In this document: positions 42,287-51,773 of the stretch, piece by piece
Layout of the letters: every line of letters begins with the position of its first letter
Position numbering within the stretch: position 1 is the first letter of the stretch
Origin: a bacterium
GTDB taxonomy: Bacteria; Bacteroidota; Ignavibacteria; SZUA-365
Direction of reading: 5' to 3'
Length of the DNA stretch: 64,000 nucleotides
Assembly: GCA_020444325.1 (NCBI GenBank)
Contig: JAHLLD010000007.1
Span: 161,287-225,286 of the forward strand
Notes under the pieces: generated by a model
Databases searched by the model: none
Told to the model about the DNA's origin: nothing
Seen by the model: only the letters and a program-made list of their open reading frames with translations
Position numbers and translations under genes: made by a program

Positions 42287-43288
42287 ATGAAACTCGTCAC
42301 ATTTGAATACGAGGGCCGGGAGCAGCTCGGTGTCCAGGTCGATGACAAAATCATGGACCTTCAGGCTGCCCACACCATGCAGCGTTTTACGCAGAAGGAC
42401 GGCGACGACCTGTTGCCGAATGAAATGATCGCGTTTCTGCGCGGGGGTGATGCGATGATGGACATCGCAAGGAAAGTGGTGGACTGGTTCAAGGCCGAAG
42501 GTCAGCCAGCTACCGTTGAAGGTGAAACGATCGCTCACGGTGCTGGGGACGTCCGCCTGCTCGCACCGGTGCCGCATCCGACATCCGTGCGAGACGGATA
42601 TGCCTTCCGTCAGCATGTCGAAACCGCCCGGCGCAACCGCGGGGTGGAAATGATTCCGGAATTCGACGAGATTCCCATTTTCTATTTCACCAATCACAAC
42701 GCCATCACCGGTCCGGGTGAAGTCGAAGTAATGGAAATGCATCTCGATCGCATGGACTTCGAGCTTGAGTGCGCCATAGTCGTCGGCAAGGAAGGCAGAA
42801 ACATCAAGGCTGCGGATGCCGACGAGTATATCGCCGGCTACATGGTGATGAACGATTGGAGTGCCCGTGCCCTGCAGATGCATGAAATGAAACTCAACCT
42901 TGGTCCCGCCAAGGGGAAGGATTTCGCGACCTCCATCGGTCCCTGGCTGGTAACGAAGGACGAGCTGTCGGACAAGCGCATCCCGGGCGAGAACGGCGAA
43001 ACCTTCGACCTGGTCATGACCGCATCCGTCAACGGCGAGGAAGTCAGCCGCGGAAACCTGAAAGATATGAGCTGGACCTTCGCTCAGATCCTCGAGCGTG
43101 CTTCCTACGGCGTTACGCTGCACCCGGGCGACGTTATCGGTTCGGGGACGGTCGGAACAGGTTGTTTCCTCGAGCTGAACGGTTCGAAGATATACGATCC
43201 CGCCTGGTGGCTGAAAGACGGCGATACCGTGGTCTGCAGCATCGACCGGCTCGGATCCCTGGAAAATTCGCTCAAGAAAGTCGGATAG
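42287..43288 (+). CDS. fumarylacetoacetate hydrolase (FAH) family protein
   Basis: 333 residues from ATG 42287, favoured over ATG 42278, which sits only 1 nt from the GAGGAG site. FAH-fold hallmarks include FYFTNHNAITGPGE, the metal-ligand segments FELECAIVVGKE and MVMNDWSARALQMHE, then GKDFATSIGPWLV and GTVGTGCFLE near the C terminus. Members cleave C-C bonds of acylpyruvates or act as hydrolases, isomerases or decarboxylases in aromatic catabolism; the substrate is not predictable. It follows the MetH-like gene by 53 bp and is followed 4 bp later by the flavin reductase-like gene. Confidence 0.94.
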   Translation: MKLVTFEYEGREQLGVQVDDKIMDLQAAHTMQRFTQKDGDDLLPNEMIAFLRGGDAMMDIARKVVDWFKAEGQPATVEGETIAHGAGDVRLLAPVPHPTSVRDGYAFRQHVETARRNRGVEMIPEFDEIPIFYFTNHNAITGPGEVEVMEMHLDRMDFELECAIVVGKEGRNIKAADADEYIAGYMVMNDWSARALQMHEMKLNLGPAKGKDFATSIGPWLVTKDELSDKRIPGENGETFDLVMTASVNGEEVSRGNLKDMSWTFAQILERASYGVTLHPGDVIGSGTVGTGCFLELNGSKIYDPAWWLKDGDTVVCSIDRLGSLENSLKKVG

Positions 43289-43292
43289 TCAC

Positions 43293-44291
43293 ATGAAAAC
43301 CATCGATCCCCGCGAGCACCCGGTGCCGTTCGTGCACCGGACCCTGCTCAGTGGTGTCGCACCCCGTCCCATCGCACTTGTCGGCAGTATCGACAGTGAG
43401 GGACGGCACAATCTCGCACCTTTCAGTTTTTTCAATGCTTTCGGGGCCAATCCACCCGTCATCGTCGTTTCCCCTTCATACCGGGGAAAGGACGGTACCT
43501 CGAAACACACCTTCGAAAACATCCGCGAAAACGGGGAATTCACGGTCAGTACCGTCTCGTTCGACATGGTCCGACAGATCAACCTCGCCTCCGCGGATTT
43601 CCCGCAGGGTGTGGATGAATTCCAGAAGGCCGGATTCACCAAACTGCCATCCGACACCGTGCGTCCCCCCGGCGTCGCCGAATCCCCGTTCGTGATGGAA
43701 TGCCGCCTGCTCGAACATTTCGACACAGGCGGAAAACCCGGAAGCGGAAATCTTCTGATCGCTGAAGTGCTTCGCTTTCACATCCGTGAATCCGCCTTCG
43801 AGGGAGAACGCATCGATCCACGACGCCTCGATCTTGTCGCCCGCATGGGCTACAACTGGTATTGCCGTGCGAATGGCGACGCGCTGTTCGAGCTGCCGAA
43901 GCCTTCACAGGTGGGTATGGGTATTGATGCATTACCGGAGCACATTCGGGTCAGCAGCATCTTTACGGGCAGCGATCTGGCCATGCTCGCCGGAGTGGCG
44001 TCCATACCGGATGCCGACGCCGTGCTGGCCCGCTGGCAGCGTATGTATGAGGAACTGCTGCCGGAAGGAAGTCAACCCGATCTCATGGAAGTCGAACTGC
44101 GTACCGGGACTCCGCAGCGTGCAGTCACCGCCCTGCTTCGAGCGTTCAAGTACGGCGCCCCGCCGATGGAGCGTGTTCTGACGGATCTTCAGCGCTGCGC
44201 ACAGGCGGCATTGCATGCGGAAGACGTCGATTTTGCGTGGGAATGTGCTACAATGGCACAGACAGCACGGCTCTCAGCACTACCGCAATAG
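43293..44291 (+). CDS. flavin reductase-like (FMN-binding split barrel) protein with C-terminal extension
   Basis: 332 residues. The first 200 residues are a flavin-reductase-like split barrel: HRTLLSGVAPRPIALVGSID, NLAPFSFFNAFGANPPVIVV and FTVSTVSFDMVRQINLAS, with KDGTSKHTFENI close to the FMN site. The last 130 residues are an extra helical region without a match that I know. Start is 4 bp after the FAH gene, so the two may share a pathway such as reductive processing of acylpyruvates; that is inference. Confidence 0.88.
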   Translation: MKTIDPREHPVPFVHRTLLSGVAPRPIALVGSIDSEGRHNLAPFSFFNAFGANPPVIVVSPSYRGKDGTSKHTFENIRENGEFTVSTVSFDMVRQINLASADFPQGVDEFQKAGFTKLPSDTVRPPGVAESPFVMECRLLEHFDTGGKPGSGNLLIAEVLRFHIRESAFEGERIDPRRLDLVARMGYNWYCRANGDALFELPKPSQVGMGIDALPEHIRVSSIFTGSDLAMLAGVASIPDADAVLARWQRMYEELLPEGSQPDLMEVELRTGTPQRAVTALLRAFKYGAPPMERVLTDLQRCAQAALHAEDVDFAWECATMAQTARLSALPQ

Positions 44292-44386
44292 GAGCACCGG
44301 TCGCGGAACACCTGATTTGAAGTTTTTGTACCTTTCTTCCGTAACGGACAACACAACGCAAGAATCATGAGAATAACACAGAAATC

Positions 44387-44932
44387 ATGAGCACCCCTCA
44401 GACCCCTTTGCAGGAAGTCCTCACCCGCTGGTACAGCATACGCCGCGGGTTCATCCGCGAACTGAACCAGATTCCGCCCGCACGTCTGACCTTCCGCGCA
44501 ACGCTTGAAGTGCGCAGCATTCTCGATCTCGTGCAGCATGTGCTTGAGTTCTCAATTATTACCGTTGAAGAGCTCGTCAGGGAGGATACCAATCTGCATC
44601 GTGCGAGCATGGCGCAGCTGGCCAACGTCTACGCGCCCAATATCGGACGCGCGGACTCCAAGGAAAAGCTCATCAACCTCCTCGTCGAGCAGTACAGGGA
44701 CGCTGAAGAGCGGCTGTCCACACTCGGCGAGTTGGAGATGCTGCAGCTCGTACCCCGGCTGGACGGCGGACAGCAGACTCGCATGTCGCTGCTGCAGGAG
44801 GCTATTCAACACGAAATGTATCATCGCGGACAGATGACGGTTTACATCCGCCTGCTCGGACTGGAACCCGCACTGACCCGCGACATGCACACTGCGATGC
44901 CCGGGAGTTTCAATCCCGGCACCGTCGATTGA
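44387..44932 (+). CDS. DinB/YfiT-like four-helix protein
   Basis: 181 residues. The pattern of the DinB superfamily is present: a first histidine in ILDLVQHVLEFS and the HxxxH pair in EAIQHEMYHRGQMTVYIR, which would make a three-histidine metal site. The family includes thiol-dependent transferases, and many members are uncharacterised. Only 39 bp separate it from lpdA on the same strand. Confidence 0.88.
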   Translation: MSTPQTPLQEVLTRWYSIRRGFIRELNQIPPARLTFRATLEVRSILDLVQHVLEFSIITVEELVREDTNLHRASMAQLANVYAPNIGRADSKEKLINLLVEQYRDAEERLSTLGELEMLQLVPRLDGGQQTRMSLLQEAIQHEMYHRGQMTVYIRLLGLEPALTRDMHTAMPGSFNPGTVD

Positions 44933-44971
44933 CCGATCATCCAATATCGTTTATTTCGGAGCATACAGTAC

Positions 44972-46369
44972 ATGGCAGAATCTTATGACGTCGTCGTCGT
45001 CGGGGGTGGCCCCGGCGGATACGTTGCAGCAATCCGTGCATCCCAGTTGGGATTGAAGACCGCCTGCGTCGAAGCAAAGCATCTCGGTGGTATTTGTCTC
45101 AACTGGGGCTGCATCCCCACGAAATCCCTCCTGCGAAACGCCGAAGTGTGGGAAACCGTACAGCACGCGGAAGAATTCGGACTGAAGTTCGACAATGTCT
45201 CCTTCGACTTTGAGAAAATCATCCAGCGAAGCCGGGGTATTGCCGACCGCATGTCCAAGGGCGTTGCGTTTCTCTTCAAGAAGTACAAAGTCGAACACAT
45301 CGAAGCATTCGGGAAGCTTCTCGGACCCGGCAAAGTGGGCACGTTCAACAAGGATGGCGAGAAAACCGGTGAACTCGAGGCCAAGCATGTCATTCTTGCC
45401 ACCGGCGCGCGTCCGCGCAGCATCCCCGGAATCGAAATCGATCGCAAGAAAATCATTTCCTACTTCGAGGCGATGTCCCTGAAAAAACTTCCCAAACGAA
45501 TGATTGTGCTGGGCGCGGGCGCCATCGGTGTGGAATTCGCATACTTCTACAGCACGCTCGGAACGGAAGTGACCATCGTAGAGATGCTTGATCACATCCT
45601 CCCCATCGAAGACGAAGAAGTCTCGAAAGAGCTTGAGCGTAATTTCCGGAAAAAGAAAATCGGGCTTAAGACGGGACACAAGGTTGAATCCATCGACACC
45701 AGCGGCAAGGGGGTCAAGGTCAAGATCTCCTCGGCAAAAGGCGAGGAAACTCTCGAAGGCGACATCGCGCTCATGGCGGTTGGTGTGCAGGGCAATGTCG
45801 AGAATATCGGACTCGAGGAACAGAGTGTGGAACTCGATCGCGGGTATATCAAGGTAGACGAGTATTATCGCACGAATCTGGAGGGTGTCTATGCGATCGG
45901 TGACGTGGTCGGTCCCCCGTGGCTCGCGCATGTCGCTTCGGCTGAAGGCATCACCTGTGTCGAAGCCATCGCGGGCAAACACCCACAGCCAATCAACTAT
46001 GAAAACATTCCCGGTTGTACGTACTGCCAGCCGCAGGTTGCCAGTGTCGGATTGACTGAGAAAAAGGCAAAGGAACTCGGGTACGAAGTGAAGACAGGGA
46101 AATTCCCCTTCACGGCATCCGGCAAGGCCGTTGCAGCCGGACATCCCGAAGGCTTTGTCAAAATGATCTTTGATGCAAAGTACGGGGAGCTGCTCGGTAC
46201 GCATATCATCGGTTCCGAAGCGACGGAGCTGATCGCCGAGGCTGCCCTGGGCCGCACACTCGAAACCACCGAACATGAAGTGATCAAGACCGTGCATGCC
46301 CATCCAACACTTTCGGAAGCACTGATGGAAGCCGCAGCCCAGGCTTACGGTGAATCCGTCAATTTCTGA
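44972..46369 (+). CDS. lpdA: dihydrolipoyl dehydrogenase
   Basis: 465 residues. FAD-binding GGGPGGYVAA (about 11-20), redox-active disulfide GGICLNWGCIPTKSLL (C42, C47), NAD-binding LGAGAIGVEFAYF, second FAD motif VEGVYAIGDVVG-like (GVYAIGDVV), and the C-terminal catalytic HAHPTLSEA histidine-glutamate site are all present, and the length is standard. It reoxidises dihydrolipoyl groups of 2-oxoacid dehydrogenases or glycine cleavage. No E1 or E2 subunits are nearby in this window. The adjacent BtpA gene follows 49 bp later. Confidence 0.98.
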   Translation: MAESYDVVVVGGGPGGYVAAIRASQLGLKTACVEAKHLGGICLNWGCIPTKSLLRNAEVWETVQHAEEFGLKFDNVSFDFEKIIQRSRGIADRMSKGVAFLFKKYKVEHIEAFGKLLGPGKVGTFNKDGEKTGELEAKHVILATGARPRSIPGIEIDRKKIISYFEAMSLKKLPKRMIVLGAGAIGVEFAYFYSTLGTEVTIVEMLDHILPIEDEEVSKELERNFRKKKIGLKTGHKVESIDTSGKGVKVKISSAKGEETLEGDIALMAVGVQGNVENIGLEEQSVELDRGYIKVDEYYRTNLEGVYAIGDVVGPPWLAHVASAEGITCVEAIAGKHPQPINYENIPGCTYCQPQVASVGLTEKKAKELGYEVKTGKFPFTASGKAVAAGHPEGFVKMIFDAKYGELLGTHIIGSEATELIAEAALGRTLETTEHEVIKTVHAHPTLSEALMEAAAQAYGESVNF

Positions 46370-46418
46370 CCGAAACGAGAACACTGAATTCCCAGACAAC
46401 ATCACGGAGGAGTACGCC

Positions 46419-47213
46419 ATGAATACGCCCTTTTCCTCCATTCGTCTCGTCGGAATGGTTCATCTGCTCCCGCTGCCGGGTTCTCCCGGGTATGGAGGCT
46501 CCCGCGCCGATATACGGGACCGTGCGATCAGGGACGCCGTCACGTTGCAAAACGCGGGGTTTGACGCGGTTCTCATCGAAAACTACGGCGACGCACCGTT
46601 CGCCCGTGATGACGCAGGCAAACATGTCACAGCTGACATGACCGCCTTCACTACCGCGGTCATGCAGGAGATCGATCTGCCCGTCGGCGTGCAGGTGCTG
46701 CGCAACGATGCTGCAGCAGGACTCGCCATTGCAGCCGCGACCGGCGCACGTTTCCTGCGCGTCAATGTCCATGTCGGTGCCATGCACACAGACCAGGGCA
46801 TCATTGAGGGACGCGCATACGACACCCTGCGCTTCCGTCGCGAAATCGATGCGATGTCGGTGCATGTTCTTGCTGATGTCTTCGTGAAGCATGCCGCACC
46901 TATCACACCGACATCCATTCGTGACGCCGTGCGTGATACCGTGGAACGCGGACTCGCGGATGGTATTATCGTGACGGGAAGCGGCACCGGAGAAGCGGCA
47001 GACCTCGAGGAAGTACAGAGAGCCACGGAATCCACCGCCGCTCCTGTGTTTGTCGGCAGCGGTGTTCGTCACGAAACGCTGGCCGAGACTCTGGCACTTG
47101 CACATGGTGTTATCGTTGGTACCGCCATCAAGGTAGGCCGCATTACGCGCGCGCCTGTGGATCCGGAAGGCAGCAGGCAATTTGTTGACGAGGCTCGCGC
47201 ACTCATGCGTTGA
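46419..47213 (+). CDS. BtpA/SgcQ family TIM-barrel protein
   Basis: 264 residues from ATG 46419 with GGAGGAG 6 nt upstream; a longer start at 46350 would overlap lpdA. Characteristic segments are MVHLLPLPGSPGYGG, ALIRDAVTLQNAGFDAVLIE-like text (VTLQNAGFDAVLIENYGD), FLRVNVHVGAMHTDQGII and ADGIIVTGSGTGEAAD. Family members have been linked to photosystem assembly and to an uncharacterised sugar operon; the enzymatic role is unknown. Confidence 0.93.
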   Translation: MNTPFSSIRLVGMVHLLPLPGSPGYGGSRADIRDRAIRDAVTLQNAGFDAVLIENYGDAPFARDDAGKHVTADMTAFTTAVMQEIDLPVGVQVLRNDAAAGLAIAAATGARFLRVNVHVGAMHTDQGIIEGRAYDTLRFRREIDAMSVHVLADVFVKHAAPITPTSIRDAVRDTVERGLADGIIVTGSGTGEAADLEEVQRATESTAAPVFVGSGVRHETLAETLALAHGVIVGTAIKVGRITRAPVDPEGSRQFVDEARALMR

Positions 47214-47236
47214 TCTGTTCCCAACATTCCTTTCCC

Positions 47237-47270
47237 CGCATCTCCGCACTGCCTTGCGTGCGGAGGTGCG
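47237..47270. terminator. bidirectional hairpin between convergent btpA-like and ompA-like genes
   Basis: CGCATCTCCGCAC at 47237-47249 pairs with GTGCGGAGGTGCG at 47258-47270 (13 bp with one G-T) across an 8-nt loop, in the 63-bp gap between two convergent stop codons. Only TTTCCCC lies on its left, so the U-tract is weak. Confidence 0.6.
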
Positions 47271-47276
47271 AGCATG

Positions 47277-49193
47277 TCACATCCCCCGATTCCTGAGGAT
47301 CACCTCCACCTTTCTCCCCAGCCGTGGATCATCCCCCGGTGCAGTCATGAGCTGCTCCTCATTGACATCTGCCACGCTGATCCGGTAGGCATTCATTTTC
47401 TGGCGCACAAGGTATTCGAGGACGCGGTTTGCACGGCGGCGAGCCAATTGCTGGTTGTAGGTATCATCTCCGATATCATTCGCATACCCGCGCACCTCGG
47501 CAAACTGCTCCGGATGCTGGTTGAGCTGGCGTGCCACGTTGTCGAGAATCATGCGTGACTCCTCTGTCAGCTGATCACCGTCTATGGGGAAATACACTTC
47601 CGAGACAACGACCTTGAGCTTTTCGGCCTTTTCAGCGGAACCGGCGATGCTCTGCAGTTTGAGTGCCTCTGTGAAGGATTGCTGCACGTGCTCGGCAAAC
47701 AGTGCATCGCGACGAGGTCCGACAGTACCGATGGGCGCGAGCTTCAGCGGCTCGCGCATGCGATTCGGACGGGTGCTCCCGCTCTCCTTTTCCCGCTCTG
47801 CAGCCGACTGCCCGGCCTCGAAGAAATTCACGACCAGCTCCTCGTCACCTTCCGCGGCGACGTCAACTGCCGTGTTCACGATGGCAGTACGCGCATCGTC
47901 TGCCCTCGCACCAAAGATGGGACGCAGATCGATGTTGAGAAATTTGCCCTGCGCCAGGCTGCTCAGTTCGTGCGTCCATTCTACCGTGGAAACGCGAACG
48001 ACATAGTTTCCACGCGGGAGCAGCGCATCGCCCTGATTGCGCTGCAACAACTCATTGAGATCCAGGAATTCATCCGCCGTAAATGCATCCTTCGGACCGT
48101 CAAGGTACAGATCTGCATTGCCCTGGTAGATGGCTCTCCCGTCGCGAAGCACTTCCACATAACACTTCAGCTGCATGTCCTCATCGCCCGTCTGCCAGAC
48201 TTTGAGCGTAAAGAGCGAGGGCTTGTCTTCCAGATCACGCAGCCTTCGAAGCGGTGAGACATTAAGCTGTGTGTAAATCGCGAGCGGAAGATTGCTGGCC
48301 GGTGTAGCTGTGGCGACCTCGGGGGGAGGTTCGACGGGGTTCAGCGCCAGACCCTCACCACCTCTGCCCGGTTCCGGCGCACTGCCGCGTCCAAGCGGGC
48401 CTCGCTCGTTTGATTCGTCCGGTTGAATCTCTGCACGGTTTCCCTCTCTGCTGTCATGCCGTACCCCTTCGTCTTGCTGTTTCGCTCGATTCCTGTTCGG
48501 ACGTGCCGTACTGGTCGTCGTATACGCACGTGCCCGAATCGGGGGCTCGTCTCCGGCATGCAACAGGAAATTCGCACCGACAGTGAACACGGCAAGTGCA
48601 TCATTCTTGTTCCCCGAACTGAGGCCGTCGAGGTGATCGGTATTTGTGAGGATGAGATCGAAGGCCAGGCTCAGGGTCAGGTCATGCGTGGCTGGATACT
48701 CGAGGGCACCTCCGAAGCCATAGATCATCGCGCCCTTGCTCATACGGAAGTCGAATCCATTCGGACCTTCGACCCGTGTATGATGAAAGAGTCCACCGAG
48801 ACGCACTTTCCCCACCGGCGTCAGCTGCCAGAACTGGGGCAGCGCCCAGTCCACCCCGACCGTGGCCCCATAATACTTGCTGTCATAGGATGAAATCTGC
48901 TGCTTTCCGTACTCGGGAAACAACGCTCTTCCACTGAACTCCGCCGAGAGCGTCCCGGCATACAGCGATCCGGCCAGCGCAAACCGATCTACGAGGAAAT
49001 ACTCCGCACTGAACATCCCGTAGGGATGCGCGGTGTAATTCGCGTACTTGATCGTCGCTTCCTCTCCACCGACGTTGACGCCGGCAATGAGACCGAGACG
49101 AACGGCATTTTTCGTATACAGGCGTGGATTCTGCGCCTGAAGCGTTGCGACGCTGAGAGCGAGCGTCAGGCAGGTCATCAACAGAAACTTCAT
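47277..49193 (-). CDS. OmpA-family outer-membrane protein with N-terminal beta-barrel
   Basis: 638 residues. A signal peptide (LLMTCLTLALSVATLQAQ) is followed by a beta-barrel-like domain (about 25-210, with repeated aromatic strands such as SLYAGTLSAEFSG and AMIYGFGGALEYP), a charged disordered linker (about 215-290, NRAKQQDEGVRHDSREGNRA), a beta-rich region (about 300-430), and an OmpA/Pal peptidoglycan-binding domain at the end (VYFPIDGDQLTEESRMIL, then RGYANDIGDDTYNQQLARRR). It should anchor the outer membrane to peptidoglycan. It is separated from the FG-GAP gene by a strong hairpin. Confidence 0.92.
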   Translation of the reverse strand: MKFLLMTCLTLALSVATLQAQNPRLYTKNAVRLGLIAGVNVGGEEATIKYANYTAHPYGMFSAEYFLVDRFALAGSLYAGTLSAEFSGRALFPEYGKQQISSYDSKYYGATVGVDWALPQFWQLTPVGKVRLGGLFHHTRVEGPNGFDFRMSKGAMIYGFGGALEYPATHDLTLSLAFDLILTNTDHLDGLSSGNKNDALAVFTVGANFLLHAGDEPPIRARAYTTTSTARPNRNRAKQQDEGVRHDSREGNRAEIQPDESNERGPLGRGSAPEPGRGGEGLALNPVEPPPEVATATPASNLPLAIYTQLNVSPLRRLRDLEDKPSLFTLKVWQTGDEDMQLKCYVEVLRDGRAIYQGNADLYLDGPKDAFTADEFLDLNELLQRNQGDALLPRGNYVVRVSTVEWTHELSSLAQGKFLNIDLRPIFGARADDARTAIVNTAVDVAAEGDEELVVNFFEAGQSAAEREKESGSTRPNRMREPLKLAPIGTVGPRRDALFAEHVQQSFTEALKLQSIAGSAEKAEKLKVVVSEVYFPIDGDQLTEESRMILDNVARQLNQHPEQFAEVRGYANDIGDDTYNQQLARRRANRVLEYLVRQKMNAYRISVADVNEEQLMTAPGDDPRLGRKVEVILRNRGM

Positions 49194-49222
49194 GCGATAT
49201 CAGGCAATCTGCGGTATCAGGC

Positions 49223-49264
49223 AATACTATAACGGACCCGCAAATGCGGGTCCGTTATAGTATT
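49223..49264. terminator. perfect 19-bp hairpin downstream of the FG-GAP gene
   Basis: AATACTATAACGGACCCGC at 49223-49241, a 4-nt AAAT loop, then the exact complement at 49246-49264. A perfect 19-bp stem is unusually long. It lies between two minus-strand genes (after the stop at 49289, before the OmpA gene start at 49193). There is no adjacent T-run on the minus strand, so it may work as a processing or stabilising hairpin as much as a terminator. Confidence 0.65.
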
Positions 49265-49288
49265 CAAAAATTTGCACATGCGAAAGCA

Positions 49289-51718
49289 CTAGCGAACAAC
49301 CACCATGCTCTTTGCCGTGGTACGGCCACTGGCATTCAGCACATAACGATAGCTGCCACTGGCGACCGGACGTCCACTATTGTCACGGCCATCCCAGCTG
49401 ATCTGATGCTGACCGGCATCGTAGCGTCCCGCAACAAGCGTACGCACAAGCGCACCCTTGCTGTCATAGATACGCAGTTCCACTTCCTGCTGACCGCCGA
49501 GTTCGAAAGCGATGCTGGTAGTGGCGTGGTTGCCCAGCGAGAAGGGATTTGGATAGTTCTGATCGAGCTGCATGGCGACCGGTGCTGCGGGATTGCCACC
49601 CACGGAAACCGGCGGCTGCTCTTCAACCACGTGAATCATGTTGATATCCACGTCATTGAGCGTGAGCTTCTTGCCGTCAGGCCAGCGCACCATGACGGAA
49701 TCGACAGACGTGGCTTCTCCGATACCCACGTGCTGCACGTACGGCTCCTGCGAGCCGGCGCCCTTTCCTGCCGTAACCCAGCGCGTGTAGGTCGTGCCAC
49801 CAACGATGACATCGATCTTGGCGCCGATAGCATAGGAATTGGAGTTTATGCTGCGGAGGTCGAACGCGACCCAGTTGCCCGCTGCCGCCATATCGTTGCG
49901 GTAGAGGCGGAGGCCCGTTTCCGTTGCGATGGCAACATCGAGATCGCCGTCGTTGTCATAATCCGCCCATGCAACACCGAGGCTGTTAACGGCATCGATT
50001 CCGGCGGAGTAGCTGACATTGGTGAAACTCTGATCCGCATTCTGCTTGTACAGCGTGGCATTGAAGCAATTTTCACCTGAGGTGACCAGCACATCGAGAA
50101 GACCGTCATTGTCGAAATCGCCCCAGGCAACGTCGCCGTCATAGAGATGGAAATTGAGCTTGCTGGTCGTATTCGGAACCTGGGAGTACTGGGCGTTCGG
50201 GGGACCCGAATTCGTCCACACCGCAGTCATGTCTCCCGCAGCGAGGCGGAACTTCTCAAGCGCTTCGCCTATGAAGAGATCGGGATCGCCGTCATTGTCG
50301 TAATCTGCGAAATCGCAGCCTCGGCTGTTACCGAAAAAGCCGACCAGATTCGGGTCCGTTTTCACGACACCCTGCAGGCCGTGCAGTGAGGAGACTTCAC
50401 GTAAGAAGCCTGTCCCCTGGTTTTCAAACAGGTAGTTCGGCTGCAGACGGTTGTTGCAGGCGTAGAGATCGAGATCCCCGTCACCATCGACATCAACCCA
50501 GTTTGCACCGGTGATGGGACGATATCCCGACACGGTCTCCTGCTGGTTGTAAGGATTGCGTCCATACTGTCCGGCACGATACCCACCGAGCACGCTGCTC
50601 TTCACATCACGGAATTTTCCGGTCTGCGTATTGCCGTAGAAAAAGGCTTCCCACGCGGCACCAGGCACCAGTGCGGAATCGCTGGGGTTCTGCGGATTCT
50701 GCTTGTATATGTATTCGCCGTTCGCGACGAAGAGATCAGGGTACGAGTCGAAGTCGTAATCCGCGAAACTCATGGCCGTCGTGTTGCGGCTGATTCCCAT
50801 GCCGGTTTCCCCGCCGGTCACTTTACGGAAACTGCCATCCTCGTTGAAGTAGAGGATGTTTTCGGGCTGACAGACGATATCGAGATCACCGTCATTGTCA
50901 ATATCGACAAACATGTTCACGTCGCTGCCGCCGTCGTAACCTGCACCGGCGCCGACATCCGTGAAGCTTCCGTTGCCATCGTTGCGGTACAGGTGGGAAC
51001 CGTAGATCAAATCCTGGTTTCCATCGCTGTTATAGTCGCCCCAGCTGACGCGCATGCCTTCAGGCATGGCATTCACACCGGCAAGCAGTGTGGCGTTGCT
51101 GAACATGGTCTGCGGTAGATCGAGGTACTCGACCTTGGTGCCGATATACCAGTTATTCATCGCCATCCCACCGGAGAGAGCATAGCCGTAAGGAATGGTT
51201 GGCGGATTTGCAGGGATCCAGAATGAACTGGTGTACAACGTATCGCCTTCGCTCGTCGCGCAATCAGGAATCTGCGTGTAGCGGTCCATGCGCACTTTCA
51301 TATTGTCTCCGAGCATCTGCACACCAACGAAGAAATTCGTGGGACGCACGAAGGTCAGCTTCGGCTCGGGCAGCGCAAAGCGCACAAGTGTATTGGTCTC
51401 AACCGGTATCCAGGCCTTGAAGGTCACGATGGGCTGAAGAAGCAGCGGAAACGCGCCGCCACCTTCGCTGCCGAAGAGGTACACGTTGACGGAGTCACCG
51501 GCAGTGGCACCCTGCGCCGGGGAGAACCACACGTTGATTTCATGCAGCTTTGCCGCACGCTCGAGCTGAAAACGTGCAACAGACATTGAGCCTGAAGGGA
51601 GGTTGAGTACGAAATAATTCTGTTCAGGCTGATAATGGAACAGGTCGATGATCTGCTGCGCGCGAGCACCACCTGTCATTACCGCGAACAGCAGGGCAAT
51701 CAGGAACACTTTCTTCAT
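49289..51718 (-). CDS. secreted FG-GAP/ASPIC-UnbV repeat protein with T9SS sorting domain
   Basis: 809 residues from ATG 51718. Signal peptide FLIALLFAVMTGGARAQQ. The mature part carries repeated FG-GAP/VCBS calcium-type motifs of the form DYNSDGNQDLIYG, DIDNDGDLDIVCQ, DYDNDGDPDLFIG and DYDNDGDLDVAIA (an integrin-like propeller), followed by an ASPIC/UnbV segment (about 640-700, VMVRWPDGKKLTLND). The C terminus is a type A T9SS domain: QNYPNPFSLGNHATT, LRIYDSKGALVRTLV, and SYRYVLNASG. It should be a surface or secreted protein that binds Ca2+. Downstream of nadA by 55 bp on the same strand. Confidence 0.92.
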   Translation of the reverse strand: MKKVFLIALLFAVMTGGARAQQIIDLFHYQPEQNYFVLNLPSGSMSVARFQLERAAKLHEINVWFSPAQGATAGDSVNVYLFGSEGGGAFPLLLQPIVTFKAWIPVETNTLVRFALPEPKLTFVRPTNFFVGVQMLGDNMKVRMDRYTQIPDCATSEGDTLYTSSFWIPANPPTIPYGYALSGGMAMNNWYIGTKVEYLDLPQTMFSNATLLAGVNAMPEGMRVSWGDYNSDGNQDLIYGSHLYRNDGNGSFTDVGAGAGYDGGSDVNMFVDIDNDGDLDIVCQPENILYFNEDGSFRKVTGGETGMGISRNTTAMSFADYDFDSYPDLFVANGEYIYKQNPQNPSDSALVPGAAWEAFFYGNTQTGKFRDVKSSVLGGYRAGQYGRNPYNQQETVSGYRPITGANWVDVDGDGDLDLYACNNRLQPNYLFENQGTGFLREVSSLHGLQGVVKTDPNLVGFFGNSRGCDFADYDNDGDPDLFIGEALEKFRLAAGDMTAVWTNSGPPNAQYSQVPNTTSKLNFHLYDGDVAWGDFDNDGLLDVLVTSGENCFNATLYKQNADQSFTNVSYSAGIDAVNSLGVAWADYDNDGDLDVAIATETGLRLYRNDMAAAGNWVAFDLRSINSNSYAIGAKIDVIVGGTTYTRWVTAGKGAGSQEPYVQHVGIGEATSVDSVMVRWPDGKKLTLNDVDINMIHVVEEQPPVSVGGNPAAPVAMQLDQNYPNPFSLGNHATTSIAFELGGQQEVELRIYDSKGALVRTLVAGRYDAGQHQISWDGRDNSGRPVASGSYRYVLNASGRTTAKSMVVVR

Positions 51719-51773
51719 GAGAACCTCGTTTGATGAGAACGAATGTACTGTAAAATGAAATGCTAGTCTGAAA

